NCBI RefSeq assembly: GCF_002307495.1
Contig: NZ_NTMR01000009.1
Coordinates: 186,001-250,000 of the forward strand
Source of the DNA: Pseudomonas abyssi
Lineage (GTDB): Bacteria; Pseudomonadota; Gammaproteobacteria; Pseudomonadales; Pseudomonadaceae
DNA length: 64,000 bases
Direction: 5' to 3'
Within the stretch, counting starts at the first letter, position 1. Each line of letters begins with the position of its first letter. Below the pieces are notes generated by a model, which had not been told where the DNA came from, ran no database searches, and was given only the letters and a program-made list of their open reading frames with translations. The position numbers and the translations under genes were made by a program. Of this stretch, positions 45,979 through 56,246 are shown piece after piece.

Positions 45979-46752
45979 ATGACTGCTGACACTACCCTCG
46001 ACCTGCTCGACAACGACCCGGTATTCCACCTCAAGGGCGGCATGCTGACGATGACACTGGTCGAGCTCATTCGCCTGGCACCAGAGCAGTTCGCCAGGCA
46101 ACTGGCCGAGAAGGTAGAACAAGCCCCCAACTTCTTCGTCGACACCCCGGTGGTGATTGCGCTGGACAAGCTGAGCGAGCCGCTGAGCGACATGACCCTG
46201 CGCCACCTGCTGAGCATCTGCCGCGATCACGGCCTGCAGCCGGTTGCGCTGCGCGGCGGCGAAGACTTTCGCGCGCTGGCCGGCAATGCCGACATGGTGC
46301 TGCTGCCGCCGGGTCGCCAGCGTGAAAAGCCGATTGAAGTTGCCGCCGAACCGGCGCCCAAACCGGCCCCCAAGGCTGAGCCTGCGCCAGCGCCGGCACC
46401 AGCAGCGCCCGCTCCGGCCCCGGCCGGCTCAGGCAAGATCATCACCGAGCCGGTGCGCGGCGGCCAGCAGATCTACGCCCGCGGCGGCGATCTGATTGTG
46501 CTGGCACCGGTCAGCGCCGGCGCCGAGCTACTGGCTGACGGCCACATCCACGTTTATGGCCCATTGCGCGGCCGCGCGCTGGCCGGCGTTACAGGCGACC
46601 GCCAGGCCCGCATCTTCTGTCAGAGCCTGGAGGCCGAGCTGGTCTCCATCGCCGGCCAGTACAAGGTAGCCGAGGATCTGCGCAAACAGCAGTGGAAAGC
46701 TCCGGTACAGATCAGTCTGGAGGGTGACCGCTTGAAGATAACCGGGCTTTAA
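45979..46752 (+). CDS. minC: Septum site-determining protein MinC
   Basis: A 257-residue inhibitor of FtsZ ring assembly. The N domain (residues about 8-110) contacts FtsZ. A Pro/Ala-rich linker ([17 protein letters not shown], about 115-150) follows. The C domain (about 155-257, [48 protein letters not shown]) dimerises and binds MinD. An AGGAACGGGATGGACC stretch precedes the ATG. It is first of minCDE, with a 135-base gap to minD. Confidence 0.95.
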   Translation: MTADTTLDLLDNDPVFHLKGGMLTMTLVELIRLAPEQFARQLAEKVEQAPNFFVDTPVVIALDKLSEPLSDMTLRHLLSICRDHGLQPVALRGGEDFRALAGNADMVLLPPGRQREKPIEVAAEPAPKPAPKAEPAPAPAPAAPAPAPAGSGKIITEPVRGGQQIYARGGDLIVLAPVSAGAELLADGHIHVYGPLRGRALAGVTGDRQARIFCQSLEAELVSIAGQYKVAEDLRKQQWKAPVQISLEGDRLKITGL

Positions 46753-46887
46753 CAGATACTGTCCTCCCATTCGGGGCGCCCGATTTCTCTGGTCTGTGAC
46801 CGAGTTCCGCAGCCTTGCATCCACGCCGGGAACCATCACCGCCCGGCGTAATCCACTATCAGACATTTTTTCGACAGGAAGGTCATT

Positions 46888-47697
46888 TTGGCAAAGATCA
46901 TCGTTGTCACATCAGGCAAGGGCGGGGTGGGCAAAACAACCACCAGCGCCGCCATCGGTACCGGGCTGGCCCTGCGCGGTTTCAAAACCGTCATCGTCGA
47001 CTTTGACGTCGGCCTGCGTAACCTCGACCTGATCATGGGCTGCGAACGCCGCGTGGTTTACGACTTCGTCAACCTGATCAACGGCGATTCCAACATGAAT
47101 CAGACGCTGATCAAGGACAAGCGCTCGGAGAACCTGTTCATCCTGCCGGCCTCCCAGACCCGCGACAAGGACGCCCTCACCCCCGAAGGTGTCGAGCGCG
47201 TGCTGGAAGAGTTGAAAGAGAACTTCGACTACATCGTCTGCGACTCCCCGGCCGGCATCGAGAAAGGTGCTCACCTGGCCATGTACTTTGCCGACGAGGC
47301 CGTCGTGGTGACCAACCCGGAAGTCTCCTCGGTGCGTGACTCAGACCGCATTCTGGGTCTGCTGTCGAGCAAATCCCGTCGCGCCGAGAACGGCGAAAAA
47401 ATCAAAGAGCACCTGCTGCTCACCCGTTACAACCCGGAGCGCGTCGAAAATGGCGAAATGCTCTCGGTGGCCGATGTCGAAGACATCCTGTCCATTCCGC
47501 TGCTGGGCGTTATCCCGGAGTCGCAGGCCGTTCTCAAGGCCTCCAACCAGGGCGTACCGGTGATCATGGACGACAAGAGCGATGCCGGTCAGGCCTATAG
47601 CGATGCCGTCGAACGCCTGCTGGGCAAAGACGTCGCACATCGCTTTCTGGAAGCACAGAAGAAGGGCCTGCTGCAGCGCCTGTTCGGAGGGCGTTAA
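46888..47697 (+). CDS. minD: Septum site-determining ATPase MinD
   Basis: A 269-residue membrane-associated ATPase that recruits MinC to the cell poles. It has the deviant Walker A motif SGKGGVGKTT (Lys11 and Lys16), DFDVGLRNLDLIMG and the C-terminal amphipathic membrane-binding helix KKGLLQRLFGGR. The start codon is TTG at 46888, preceded by AGGAAGG. It lies directly before minE. Confidence 0.97.
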   Translation: MAKIIVVTSGKGGVGKTTTSAAIGTGLALRGFKTVIVDFDVGLRNLDLIMGCERRVVYDFVNLINGDSNMNQTLIKDKRSENLFILPASQTRDKDALTPEGVERVLEELKENFDYIVCDSPAGIEKGAHLAMYFADEAVVVTNPEVSSVRDSDRILGLLSSKSRRAENGEKIKEHLLLTRYNPERVENGEMLSVADVEDILSIPLLGVIPESQAVLKASNQGVPVIMDDKSDAGQAYSDAVERLLGKDVAHRFLEAQKKGLLQRLFGGR

Positions 47698-47955
47698 GTG
47701 AGCATTTTCGATTATTTCCGTGACCGCAAGAAATCGACGCCCGCGTCGATTGCCAAGGAACGTCTGCAGATCATCGTCGCCCACCAGCGTGGGCAGCGCA
47801 CTCAGCCCGACTACCTGCCGCAACTGCAGCAGGAAATCATCGACGTCATCAGCAAGTACGTTTCCATCGACCGTGAACAGGTGCATGTCGCCCTCGATAA
47901 CCAGGATGATTGCTCGGTTCTCGAACTGAACATCACCCTGCCGGAACGCCCCTGA
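47698..47955 (+). CDS. minE: Cell division topological specificity factor MinE
   Basis: An 85-residue protein that stimulates MinD ATPase and drives pole-to-pole oscillation. The N terminus ([30 protein letters not shown]) holds the membrane-binding and MinD-contact helix; the C-terminal part is the topological specificity domain. A GTG at 47698 immediately follows the minD stop, so the two are coupled. Confidence 0.96.
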   Translation: MSIFDYFRDRKKSTPASIAKERLQIIVAHQRGQRTQPDYLPQLQQEIIDVISKYVSIDREQVHVALDNQDDCSVLELNITLPERP

Positions 47956-47998
47956 CCAGCTGGCGCCACCCGCCCGGGTGGCGCCCTGCGGAAGCCCC

Positions 47999-48634
47999 AT
48001 GCCACTGACCCATATCGGTATCGTACATCAGGACCCGAGTTTCCTGATCGTCGACAAGCCGACGTTGCTGCTGTCCGTCCCCGGTCGTGCCGAGGACAAC
48101 AAGGACTGCCTGATTACCCGCCTGCAGGAAAACGGCTACCCCGAAGCGCGCATCGTGCACCGCCTGGACTGGGAAACCTCCGGCCTGCTGGTGATTGCGC
48201 GCAATCCGGACGCCCATCGCGAACTGTCACGCCAGTTTCATGACCGCGAGACTGACAAGGCCTATATCGCCCTGTGCTGGGGCCAGCCAGCGGGCGACGC
48301 AGGACACATCGACCTGCCGCTGCGCTATGATCCCCCCAATAAGCCACGACATATCGTCGATCACGAGCTCGGCAAGCATGCGCAGACCTTCTGGCGCATA
48401 CTGGAGCGTCATCCGCAGTATTGCCGCGTCGAACTGGCGCCGATCACCGGTCGCTCACACCAGCTGCGCGTGCACATGCTCGCCATCGGCCACCCGTTGC
48501 TGGGAGACCGGCTTTACGCCGACGGTGACGCTTTGACCGCCTGCCCGCGGCTGGCACTGCACGCCGCGCGCCTGGCCATCAGCCACCCGGAGACCGGCGA
48601 GCGCATGGCCTTTGAAAGCCCCTGCCCGTTCTGA
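47999..48634 (+). CDS. RluA-family pseudouridine synthase
   Basis: A 211-residue RNA pseudouridine synthase. The catalytic Asp57 is in [11 protein letters not shown], and the family motifs [22 protein letters not shown] and [10 protein letters not shown] are present. There is no N-terminal S4 domain, so it is of the short RluA type that acts on 23S rRNA U746 and tRNA U32; the exact target is inferred. The ATG at 47999 is used instead of the codon at 47978. It follows minE by 43 bases. Confidence 0.9.
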   Translation: MPLTHIGIVHQDPSFLIVDKPTLLLSVPGRAEDNKDCLITRLQENGYPEARIVHRLDWETSGLLVIARNPDAHRELSRQFHDRETDKAYIALCWGQPAGDAGHIDLPLRYDPPNKPRHIVDHELGKHAQTFWRILERHPQYCRVELAPITGRSHQLRVHMLAIGHPLLGDRLYADGDALTACPRLALHAARLAISHPETGERMAFESPCPF

Positions 48635-48668
48635 GCAGGCGCCCGTCACCCCGTTGCAGGAGAGTTTC

Positions 48669-49964
48669 ATGCAGGACCCACAGCTTCAGGATCTGGCCGA
48701 CTTCATCGCCAGCTCGCCAACGCCTTTCCATGCTACCAACACGCTGCGCAGTCGTTTGCTGGCCGCCGGCTTCGAGGCCCTGGATGAGCGCAGCGACTGG
48801 CAGCTCAGGGCCGGCGGGCGCTACCTGGTCACCCGCAACGACTCGTCACTGATCGCTTTCCAGCTGGGCGCCGACGGTGCGCTCGTCAGCCGCGGGTTGC
48901 GCCTGATCGGCGCGCATACCGACAGCCCCTGCCTGCGGGTCAAGCCGCAGCCGGAGAAGGACCAGCAGGGGTTGTGGCAACTGGGGGTGGAAATTTATGG
49001 CGGCGCGCTACTCGCCCCCTGGTTTGATCGCGATCTGTCACTGGCCGGGCGTCTGACCTTCCGACGCGCCGATGGCGCACTCGACAGCCGCCTGATCGAC
49101 TTTCAACGCCCGATTGCAGTAGTCCCCAACCTGGCCATCCATCTCAACCGGGGTGTCAACGACGGCCTGGCCATCAATCCGCAAACCGATATGCCGCCTA
49201 TCCTTGCCCACAGCCTGGACGGCGGGCGAGATCTGCGTGCCCTGCTGGCCAATCAACTGGTGAGCGAGCATCCTGACTGCGAGGGCGCGCAGGTGCTGGA
49301 TTACGAACTGAGTTTCTACGACACCCAGCGCCCCGCCCAACTGGGGCTCGATGGCGACTTCTTCAGCGCGGCCCGCCTGGACAATCTGCTGTCCTGTCAC
49401 GCCGGCCTGAGCGCGCTGCTCGACAGCGATGGCGAGCAGCCCTGCCTGCTGGTGTGTACCGACCATGAAGAGATTGGCTCCAGCTCATGCTGTGGCGCCG
49501 ACGGTCCTTTTCTGGAGGACGTGCTGCGCCGTCTGATCAGCGACGACGCCGAGCGTATCCAGGTGATCCAGCGCTCGCTGCTGGTATCGGCAGACAACTC
49601 TCATGCTGTGCATCCGAACTTCGCCATGAAGCACGATGAAAACCACGGCCCGCAACTGAACGCCGGCCCGGTCATCAAGATCAACAACAACCAGCGTTAT
49701 GCCACCAACAGCGAAACCGCGGCCTTCTTCCGCGATCTGTGCGCGCGTGCCGAGGTGCCGGTGCAGACCTTCGTGGTGCGCAGCGATATGGGCTGCGGCA
49801 GCACCATCGGCCCCATCACCGCAAGCCGCCTGGGCGTGCGCACCGTGGATATCGGCGCACCAACCTTCGCCATGCATTCGATCCGCGAGCTGGCCGGCAG
49901 CCGTGATCCGGGTTACCTGATCAGCGTGCTGACGGCGTTCTGCAACAGCGCGCAGCTGATATAA
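48669..49964 (+). CDS. apeB: M18 family aspartyl aminopeptidase
   Basis: A 431-residue zinc aminopeptidase that removes N-terminal acidic residues in the cytoplasm. The metal ligands appear in [13 protein letters not shown] (His83), [25 protein letters not shown] and the C-terminal [10 protein letters not shown]. The start at 48669 follows a GGAGAG site and gives the family length; the upstream in-frame codon at 48612 lies inside the preceding gene. It is the last gene of the min-side run. Confidence 0.93.
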   Translation: MQDPQLQDLADFIASSPTPFHATNTLRSRLLAAGFEALDERSDWQLRAGGRYLVTRNDSSLIAFQLGADGALVSRGLRLIGAHTDSPCLRVKPQPEKDQQGLWQLGVEIYGGALLAPWFDRDLSLAGRLTFRRADGALDSRLIDFQRPIAVVPNLAIHLNRGVNDGLAINPQTDMPPILAHSLDGGRDLRALLANQLVSEHPDCEGAQVLDYELSFYDTQRPAQLGLDGDFFSAARLDNLLSCHAGLSALLDSDGEQPCLLVCTDHEEIGSSSCCGADGPFLEDVLRRLISDDAERIQVIQRSLLVSADNSHAVHPNFAMKHDENHGPQLNAGPVIKINNNQRYATNSETAAFFRDLCARAEVPVQTFVVRSDMGCGSTIGPITASRLGVRTVDIGAPTFAMHSIRELAGSRDPGYLISVLTAFCNSAQLI

Positions 49965-50071
49965 GCCCCCCTCGCGAACACGCTGCGCTGTGGGACGGAC
50001 CAAGCGCAACCTGTCCGCGAAGAGCCCTAAAACAACTGTCGCTCGCAGACTTCCGTGAAGAGCCACAAAAA

Positions 50072-50100
50072 AGCCCCATGCGTCAGCAACGCATGGGGCT
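50072..50100 (-). terminator. Terminator after the quinone oxidoreductase gene
   Basis: A perfect 12-bp stem (AGCCCCATGCGT and complement) with loop CAGCA; on the minus strand followed by a T-run (complement of 50067-50072). It lies 24 bases after the stop. Confidence 0.9.
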
Positions 50101-50124
50101 TGATCTGCCGCGATGGGCAAACAA

Positions 50125-51078
50125 TCAGTCTTCGCGCAGCAGAATCACCTTGCCCACCACCTGATCACGCGCCAACTCTTCGAAAGCCGCCTCGGCCTCG
50201 GCAAAGCCGAAGGTCTTGGCCACCATCGGCTTGAGTTCGCCGCTGGTAAACAGCGGGATCAGACGCTGCTCCATATCCGCCAGCAAGGTCGCCTTGAAGT
50301 CGGCATCGCGGGTACGCAGGGTCGAGCCCAGCAGGCTGATGCGCTTGGCCAGCACCTTGGCCAGATCCAGTGTCGCCTCACGCCCACCCATCAGACCGAT
50401 CAGCACCCAGCGCGCATCCAGCGCCAGCAGATCCAGATGATCAGCCGCGTAGGTAGCACCGACCGGGTCGAGCGCCACATTGAAAGGCCCGAAGTCCTTC
50501 AGCGCAGCAATGCCGTTCTGCCGCAGCACGCCACCCTCAGCACCCAGCTCCACACAAGCATCGAGCTTGTCCTGGCTGCCAACGCTGACCCAACAGGGAT
50601 TGCCCTGGGCCTTGCACAGCTGGATCGCAGCGGTGCCCACGCCACTGGCACCGGCATGGATCAGTACCTTTTCACCGGGACGCGCGTTGCCCAGCACAAA
50701 GATGTTCAACCACGCGGTACTGAATACCTCAGGAATGGCCGCGGCCTCAGCCCAGCTCAAGCTGTCCGGCACGGGCAGCAGGTGACGCTGATCGACCACG
50801 ACCTCCTCAGCCATGCCGCCGCCGGCCAGCAACGCGCACACGCGGTCACCCAGCTGCCAGCGCGAACCCTCTGCCACCTCGACTACTTCACCGGCACATT
50901 CCAGGCCCAGCACACCGGTCACCCCCGGCGGCGGCGGATACATGCCCGCCTTCTGCAGCAGGTCGGCACGGTTCAGTCCAGCCGCCTGCACACGAATACG
51001 CACTTCGCCGGACTTCAGCTCTACAGCACTCTGGGGCTGCCACGTCAGCGCCCCGCCCTCGGCTTGCAATCCTCTCAC
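50125..51078 (-). CDS. NAD(P)H:quinone oxidoreductase (zeta-crystallin/PIG3-like)
   Basis: A 317-residue zinc-free medium-chain dehydrogenase. The N-terminal GroES-like domain has AAGLNRADLLQKAGMYPPPPGVTGVLGLECAG, typical of PIG3-like quinone reductases. The Rossmann motif is HAGASGVGTAAIQL. It probably reduces quinones or enones with NADPH. The likely start is GTG at 51078, four bases after GGAGGT. It is divergent from prc. Confidence 0.9.
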   Translation of the reverse strand: MRGLQAEGGALTWQPQSAVELKSGEVRIRVQAAGLNRADLLQKAGMYPPPPGVTGVLGLECAGEVVEVAEGSRWQLGDRVCALLAGGGMAEEVVVDQRHLLPVPDSLSWAEAAAIPEVFSTAWLNIFVLGNARPGEKVLIHAGASGVGTAAIQLCKAQGNPCWVSVGSQDKLDACVELGAEGGVLRQNGIAALKDFGPFNVALDPVGATYAADHLDLLALDARWVLIGLMGGREATLDLAKVLAKRISLLGSTLRTRDADFKATLLADMEQRLIPLFTSGELKPMVAKTFGFAEAEAAFEELARDQVVGKVILLRED

Positions 51079-51173
51079 GCTACCTCCATAGTTCTTATCA
51101 ATGGTTACCAGCGGGAACTCGCTGTCCCGCGTACACTCCTAAAAGCATACTCTCTCCGGACGCGATACCCCAG

Positions 51174-53270
51174 ATGAAAGGTTTCCCCCTCCTGCGCCGC
51201 ACCTGCCTGCTCGCTCTGCTGACTGTCAGCAGCAGCGTCCTGGCACTCGAACAGGTCCCTGCACTAGACCTGGACCAACTGCAACCCACTCGCGATCAAG
51301 TAGTCGCCAGCCAGAACACCGTCGAGCTGTTGCGCCGTCATCATTACAACCGCACCCGTCTCGATGACGCTCTGTCGGCACAGATGTACGACACCTACCT
51401 CAAGCATCTGGACCCGCAGCGCAGCCTGTTTACCCAGCAGGATATCGATGCCTTCTCCGGCAACCGTCTGCGCCTGGACGATCTGCTGCTGCAGGGCGAC
51501 CTGAGTGTCGGCTTCGCCATGCACAAGCGTCAGCTGCAACGCCTGCAGGACCGCCTGAATTTCAGCATCGATCTGGTGGAGAATCAGCTCGATGGCTTCG
51601 ACTTCAACACCGACCAGGACATTCTGGTCGACCGCGAAGAGGCGCCCTGGGCGAGCGACGAACAGGCCCTGCAACAGCTCTGGCGCGCCCAGATCAAGGA
51701 TGAGGTCCTGCGCCTGAAGTTGGCCGGCAAGAGCCTGGACGATATTCGCGAGTTGCTCGGCAAGCGCTATCGCGGGCAACAGATCCGTGTCAACCAGACC
51801 CGCTCCGAGGACATTTTCCAGAACTACATCAACGCCCTGGCCCAGGTCTACGATCCGCACACGCAATACCTGTCGCCGGAAAACGCTGAAAACTTCGACA
51901 TCAACATGAGCCTCTCGCTCGAAGGCATCGGCGCCGTTCTGCAAAGCGACAACGAATACACCAAGATCGTCCGCCTGGTACCCGCCGGCCCGGCCAAACG
52001 CAGCCAGCAGCTGGCAACCAGCGACCGTATCATCGCCGTAGGCCAGGGCGAGGAAGAGATGGTCGACGTGGTCGGCTGGCGTCTGGATGAGGTCGTCAAG
52101 CTGATTCGCGGCCCCAAGGGCTCGCCAATTCGGCTTGAGGTCATCCCGGCCAGCAACCCGCCGGGCGACCTCACCAGCAAGATCGTCAACCTGACCCGCG
52201 AAGCCATCAAGCTCGAAGACCAGGCCGCCAAGTCCTCGGTGATCGAACTGCAGAACAACGGGCACGACTACCGCATCGGCGTCATCGACGTGCCCGGCTT
52301 CTATATCGACTTCAAGGCTTACCGCAAGGGTGACCCGGACTACCGCAGCACTACGCGCGACGTCCGCCGCCTGCTCGGCGAGCTGAGCGAGCAAAAGGTC
52401 GATGGCGTTGTGCTGGACCTGCGCGACAACGGGGGCGGGTCACTGCAGGAAGCAACTGAACTGACCGGCCTGTTCATCGACCGCGGCCCGACCGTACTGG
52501 TGCGCGACAGCCAGGGTCAGGTGCAGCAGCTCGACGACCCGGAAGCCGGTATTGCCTACACCGGCCCGATGGCCGTGATGGTCAACCGCCTGTCCGCCTC
52601 GGCCTCGGAGATTTTCGCCGGCGCCATGCAGGACTACGGCCGCGCACTGGTGATCGGTGAATCCACCTTCGGCAAAGGTACCGTGCAGTCCATTCAGCCG
52701 CTCAATCACGGCGAGCTGAAACTGACCCTGGCCAAGTTCTACCGCGTCTCGGGGCAAAGCACCCAGCACCGCGGCGTGGTGCCGGACATCCGCTATCCGT
52801 CGCTGCTCGACAGCGAGGAGATAGGCGAAAGCGCTCTGCCCAACGCCATGCCGTGGGACACCATCCCGCCAGCGCGCTACCAGACCAGCAGCCACCTGCA
52901 GCCCTTTATTGCACAGCTGCAGCAGCAGCATGAGGCACGTGCTGCCAAGGATCCGGATTTTATCTACACCCTGGCCCGCATCGGCCTGGACAACCAGATC
53001 AAGGCACGCGAGACCATCCCGCTGAATGAAAGTAAACGCAAGCAACAGCAGGAAGACTATGAAAACCGTTTGCTGGAGCTGGAGAATCAGCGACTGACTG
53101 CGCGTGGCGAAGAGCCCCTGACAACCCTTGAGGAAAGCGACCCGCTGCTGGCCGAAGTGCATACCGAGGACGAGGACAGCGACCCCAAGGATGACGCTTT
53201 CCTGCTGGAAACCAGCCACATCCTCGTTGACCTGCTGCAACTGGAGCACCAGGTCGCCCGAGCCAACTGA
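51174..53270 (+). CDS. prc: Carboxy-terminal (tail-specific) protease Prc
   Basis: A 698-residue periplasmic serine protease; in Pseudomonas the orthologue (AlgO) helps degrade MucA to switch on alginate. A Sec signal peptide (residues 1-24, ending VLA) is followed by an N-terminal helical region, a PDZ domain (about 245-330), and the S41 core: LRDNGGGSLQEA, then SASASEIFAGAMQDY (Ser near 475) and FGKGTVQ (Lys near 500), 25 residues apart as in E. coli Prc. The C-terminal domain completes the bowl. Divergent from the oxidoreductase gene. Confidence 0.95.
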   Translation: MKGFPLLRRTCLLALLTVSSSVLALEQVPALDLDQLQPTRDQVVASQNTVELLRRHHYNRTRLDDALSAQMYDTYLKHLDPQRSLFTQQDIDAFSGNRLRLDDLLLQGDLSVGFAMHKRQLQRLQDRLNFSIDLVENQLDGFDFNTDQDILVDREEAPWASDEQALQQLWRAQIKDEVLRLKLAGKSLDDIRELLGKRYRGQQIRVNQTRSEDIFQNYINALAQVYDPHTQYLSPENAENFDINMSLSLEGIGAVLQSDNEYTKIVRLVPAGPAKRSQQLATSDRIIAVGQGEEEMVDVVGWRLDEVVKLIRGPKGSPIRLEVIPASNPPGDLTSKIVNLTREAIKLEDQAAKSSVIELQNNGHDYRIGVIDVPGFYIDFKAYRKGDPDYRSTTRDVRRLLGELSEQKVDGVVLDLRDNGGGSLQEATELTGLFIDRGPTVLVRDSQGQVQQLDDPEAGIAYTGPMAVMVNRLSASASEIFAGAMQDYGRALVIGESTFGKGTVQSIQPLNHGELKLTLAKFYRVSGQSTQHRGVVPDIRYPSLLDSEEIGESALPNAMPWDTIPPARYQTSSHLQPFIAQLQQQHEARAAKDPDFIYTLARIGLDNQIKARETIPLNESKRKQQQEDYENRLLELENQRLTARGEEPLTTLEESDPLLAEVHTEDEDSDPKDDAFLLETSHILVDLLQLEHQVARAN

Positions 53271-53276
53271 CCATCG

Positions 53277-53297
53277 CGCCCGCCCCCGCGGCGGGCG
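53277..53297 (+). terminator. Hairpin after prc
   Basis: An 8-bp GC stem (CGCCCGCC/GGCGGGCG) with a 5-base loop, 6 bases after the stop, followed only by a weak TTGT. Possible terminator. Confidence 0.5.
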
Positions 53298-53347
53298 TTG
53301 TCATAACACGGTCACAAAGCACTAGCACACTGCCATGATCAGGACTC

Positions 53348-55204
53348 ATGAAAGCGTGCCCGCCAGTAGCATTCCGGGCGGCCAGGTACGGCCAAACTCA
53401 CATGCCTGGACTTACTATGACCGTATCCGAACAACGTCAGGCCCTGATCACCATCTTGAATCGGGCCGCCGTCACCACCCTCTTCCAGCCCATTGTCTCC
53501 ACGCTGGAAGAGCGCATCGTTGGCTTTGAGGCCCTCAGCCGCGGCCCATCCAACAGCCCGCTGCACTCCCCGCTTACCCTGTTTGCCGCCGCCCGCCACC
53601 ACGGCATTCTGACCGAGCTGGAAATGCTCTGTCGCGAACGTGCGATCAGCCGCTTCCGCAGCCTTGGCTTGCCGGGCAAGCTGTTTCTCAACGTCTCTCC
53701 AGAGAGTCTGCTGGAACAACAGCACTATCGCGGGCAAACCCTGGCGCTGCTGGAGGCCAATGGCCTGACAGCGGATCAGATTGTGATCGAGCTGACCGAG
53801 CAGGCGCCCATCGAAGACCTCTCACTGCTGCAGTCAGCCCTGCACTACTACCGGGACATGGGCTTTTCCATCGCACTGGACGACCTCGGTGCCGGCTACT
53901 CCAGCCTGCGCCTGTGGTCAGAGCTGCAACCCGAGTACGTGAAGATCGACCGGCACTTTATCGACGGCATACACCGCGATCCGGTCAAACGGGAGTTTGT
54001 CAGTTCCATTTTGCAGATGGCCAAGGCCTCCCGCGCCCAGGTGATCGCCGAAGGTATCGAGCAGCAGGAAGAACTCGCCGTGCTGTCCGACATCGGTATC
54101 GACTGGGTACAGGGCTACCTGCTCGGGCGCCCGGACAGCCACCCCGAGCTGAACGACAGCAAACTGAGTTCCCTGCTGAATCAGCGACAAACCAGCGGCA
54201 ACGACGACGCACCCATTCACAGCCTGCTGCTGCCGGTCAACGGCGTGCCGGAACACACCAAGGTGCAGGTCGTGCTGGAATGCTTTCAGCAGCAACCCAC
54301 CCTGAACACCCTGGCTGTCGTCGACGAGCAGCAGCGCCCAATTGGCGCAGTGCAACGGCACGCCCTGAGCCAGACCATGCTCAAGCCCTTCGGCCAGGAG
54401 ATCTACAGTCGCAAGCCGATCCGCCAACTGATGGACCCGGACTGCCTGATCGTGGATATCCGCCAGAGCCTGCAGCGGGTCAGTCGCCTGCTGACCAGCC
54501 GCGCCAGACAGCGACTGGAAGACGACTTCATCATCGTCGACCAGGGCATTTACAAGGGGCTGGGACGTGGCATCGACGTGCTGCGGCAGATCACCGAGCT
54601 GAAGCTGCAGCAAGCCCGTCACGCCAACCCTCTGACCCTGCTGCCCGGCAACATCCCGATTCAGCAATGCCTGCAGCGGCTGCTGGAGCGTCAGGTGGAC
54701 GCACGGCTGTGCTACATCGACCTGGATAACTTCAAACCCTTCAACGACCTCTACGGCTACGGCAAGGGCGACGAGATCCTGTTGGGGCTGGCCCAGCTAC
54801 TGCGTGAGCTCTGCGACCCACGCTGCGATTTCGTCGGCCATATTGGCGGCGACGACTTCATGCTGGTCATGCGCAGCGACGACTGGCATGCACGCCTGCA
54901 GCAACTGGATCAGCGCTTCCAGCAACTGTGCCGCACGCTTTACCGCGCCGAGCATATCCAGGCCAACGGATTTACTGCGCCGGACCGGGAAGGCAAATGG
55001 CGGCATCACGATCTGCTCAATCTCTCGATTGGCGTCATTTCCCTGCCCGGGCACCAGGCCAGTCTGTACGATGCCGCACGCCTGGCCGAGCTGGCTTCGC
55101 GCGCCAAGCACGACGCCAAGAAGCAACGCGGCTTCAGCGTGGTCATGCAGCATCCCGGGCAGCCCCTGCGCGAAGAGGACGCGCCGCTCAACCTCTGCAA
55201 CTGA
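53348..55204 (+). CDS. EAL-CBS-GGDEF c-di-GMP signalling protein
   Basis: Up to 618 residues with an uncommon order. An EAL domain comes first (about 25-265), with the EAL glutamate in GFEALSRG and the ELTE, LDDLGAGYSSL, VKIDRHF and AEGIEQQEEL metal/catalytic motifs. A CBS pair follows (about 285-405), then a GGDEF domain (about 420-590) whose active site reads IGGDDF near residue 500. The EAL part looks able to hydrolyse c-di-GMP; GGDDF may be weak or serve as a GTP sensor. ATGs at 53402 and 53417 are alternative starts. It follows prc by 77 bases, as in Pseudomonas aeruginosa. Confidence 0.88.
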   Translation: MKACPPVAFRAARYGQTHMPGLTMTVSEQRQALITILNRAAVTTLFQPIVSTLEERIVGFEALSRGPSNSPLHSPLTLFAAARHHGILTELEMLCRERAISRFRSLGLPGKLFLNVSPESLLEQQHYRGQTLALLEANGLTADQIVIELTEQAPIEDLSLLQSALHYYRDMGFSIALDDLGAGYSSLRLWSELQPEYVKIDRHFIDGIHRDPVKREFVSSILQMAKASRAQVIAEGIEQQEELAVLSDIGIDWVQGYLLGRPDSHPELNDSKLSSLLNQRQTSGNDDAPIHSLLLPVNGVPEHTKVQVVLECFQQQPTLNTLAVVDEQQRPIGAVQRHALSQTMLKPFGQEIYSRKPIRQLMDPDCLIVDIRQSLQRVSRLLTSRARQRLEDDFIIVDQGIYKGLGRGIDVLRQITELKLQQARHANPLTLLPGNIPIQQCLQRLLERQVDARLCYIDLDNFKPFNDLYGYGKGDEILLGLAQLLRELCDPRCDFVGHIGGDDFMLVMRSDDWHARLQQLDQRFQQLCRTLYRAEHIQANGFTAPDREGKWRHHDLLNLSIGVISLPGHQASLYDAARLAELASRAKHDAKKQRGFSVVMQHPGQPLREEDAPLNLCN

Positions 55205-55256
55205 ATGCCCACCAATGTTCTATGCTTGAAGGCAGAACCGTGCCTGCGAGGCTGTC

Positions 55257-55982
55257 GTGAGATTGATGATTCGCTGCCTTATCCCGCTAGTGGGCTGGAG
55301 CACCGGCCTACTGGCCGAACCGCTGGTGTGGGGCTACTCCCCTTCCGATCCGCCTCCCTACGTCAACATGACCGGCGCGGAGCTGGACAATAGCGTCACC
55401 CGCGACCTGGGAGAGCTGGTAGCCGCCAGCCTGGACCGCAAGCTGTCCTTCGTTGCCGTGCCCAACAACCGCATCGAGGAAGCGCTCAAAAGCGCTCGCA
55501 TACACCTGATCTGCAACACCCAACCCCAGTGGCACAGTCAACCGGAGTTGCTGCACTGGTCGGCGGTGCTGTACGAGGATGCCGACGTGCTGGCCACCCC
55601 TGCGAACCGAGCGGCGCCACGCAACCTGGCGAACCTGCAGGGTGCGCTGGTTGACACCACCATCGGCTATCACTACAGCAGCGAGCTGACCCAGGCATTT
55701 GAACGCGGCGATCTGGTAAGACGTGATGTTCGCAATATCGAAACGCGCTTGAAGATGCTCGAACGCGGCCGTCTGGACGCCAGCGTTGATCTGCGCCGCG
55801 CCCTCAGCTACCAGCTGCAAAGGCATCCGGCTGAGATTCGCGTCAGCGACTGGCCGCTGGAGCACTTTGCGTTGCGCTGCGCCGCTCCCAAGACGACGCC
55901 GGGCAGCGCCGATCTGATCGAGACCATAGACCAGCTGCTGACTAGCGGCCAGATTCGGCACATCCTCAACCGCTACCAATAA
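55257..55982 (+). CDS. Periplasmic amino-acid-type substrate-binding protein
   Basis: A 241-residue SBP_bac_3-like protein with an N-terminal signal peptide (ending near GLLA) and a two-lobed body (EPLVWGYSPSDPPPYVNMTGAELDNSVTRDLGELVAASLDRKLSFV...). It has no ABC permease neighbours, so it may be an orphan sensor-type protein. The start is GTG 55257 or ATG 55266. The ligand cannot be predicted. Confidence 0.75.
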   Translation: MRLMIRCLIPLVGWSTGLLAEPLVWGYSPSDPPPYVNMTGAELDNSVTRDLGELVAASLDRKLSFVAVPNNRIEEALKSARIHLICNTQPQWHSQPELLHWSAVLYEDADVLATPANRAAPRNLANLQGALVDTTIGYHYSSELTQAFERGDLVRRDVRNIETRLKMLERGRLDASVDLRRALSYQLQRHPAEIRVSDWPLEHFALRCAAPKTTPGSADLIETIDQLLTSGQIRHILNRYQ

Positions 55983-56246
55983 CAAAAGGTTACCCACAGG
56001 ATCTGTGGATAACTCTGTGAAGAAAATCAGGAAAACTGCCTCAAACGCCCGTTTGTATGCGCCTGCAGACAATCCGCGCATATTTTAACCAGCGAAAAAT
56101 GTGCATGTTTTTCAGTCAGTTACAGCGGAAAGGAGAAATCAGAAAAGCGGGGGAAAGTAAATAGCAGGTGTTACCGAAAAATGTGCATAACAGTAACACC
56201 GAAACGCCCGAAGGCCTTGCCTCGGGCGTTTCGACGTGTTACCGGA
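55983..56246. other. Intergenic region with DnaA-box pair and direct repeat
   Basis: 264 bases without a gene. TTACCCACA (55990-55998) and, inverted, TTATCCACA (56004-56012) are facing DnaA boxes. The 14-base sequence CGAAAAATGTGCAT occurs at 56093-56106 and again at 56175-56188. A hairpin GAAACGCCCGA/TCGGGCGTTTC at about 56200-56231 lies just after the FKBP stop and may be its terminator. Confidence 0.5.

Noticed and set aside
49965-50071. Possible REP element after the M18 peptidase gene
   Set aside because: Some resemblance to pseudomonad REP sequences (CGCGAA, GTCCGCGAAGAG) but the stem is too imperfect to call.
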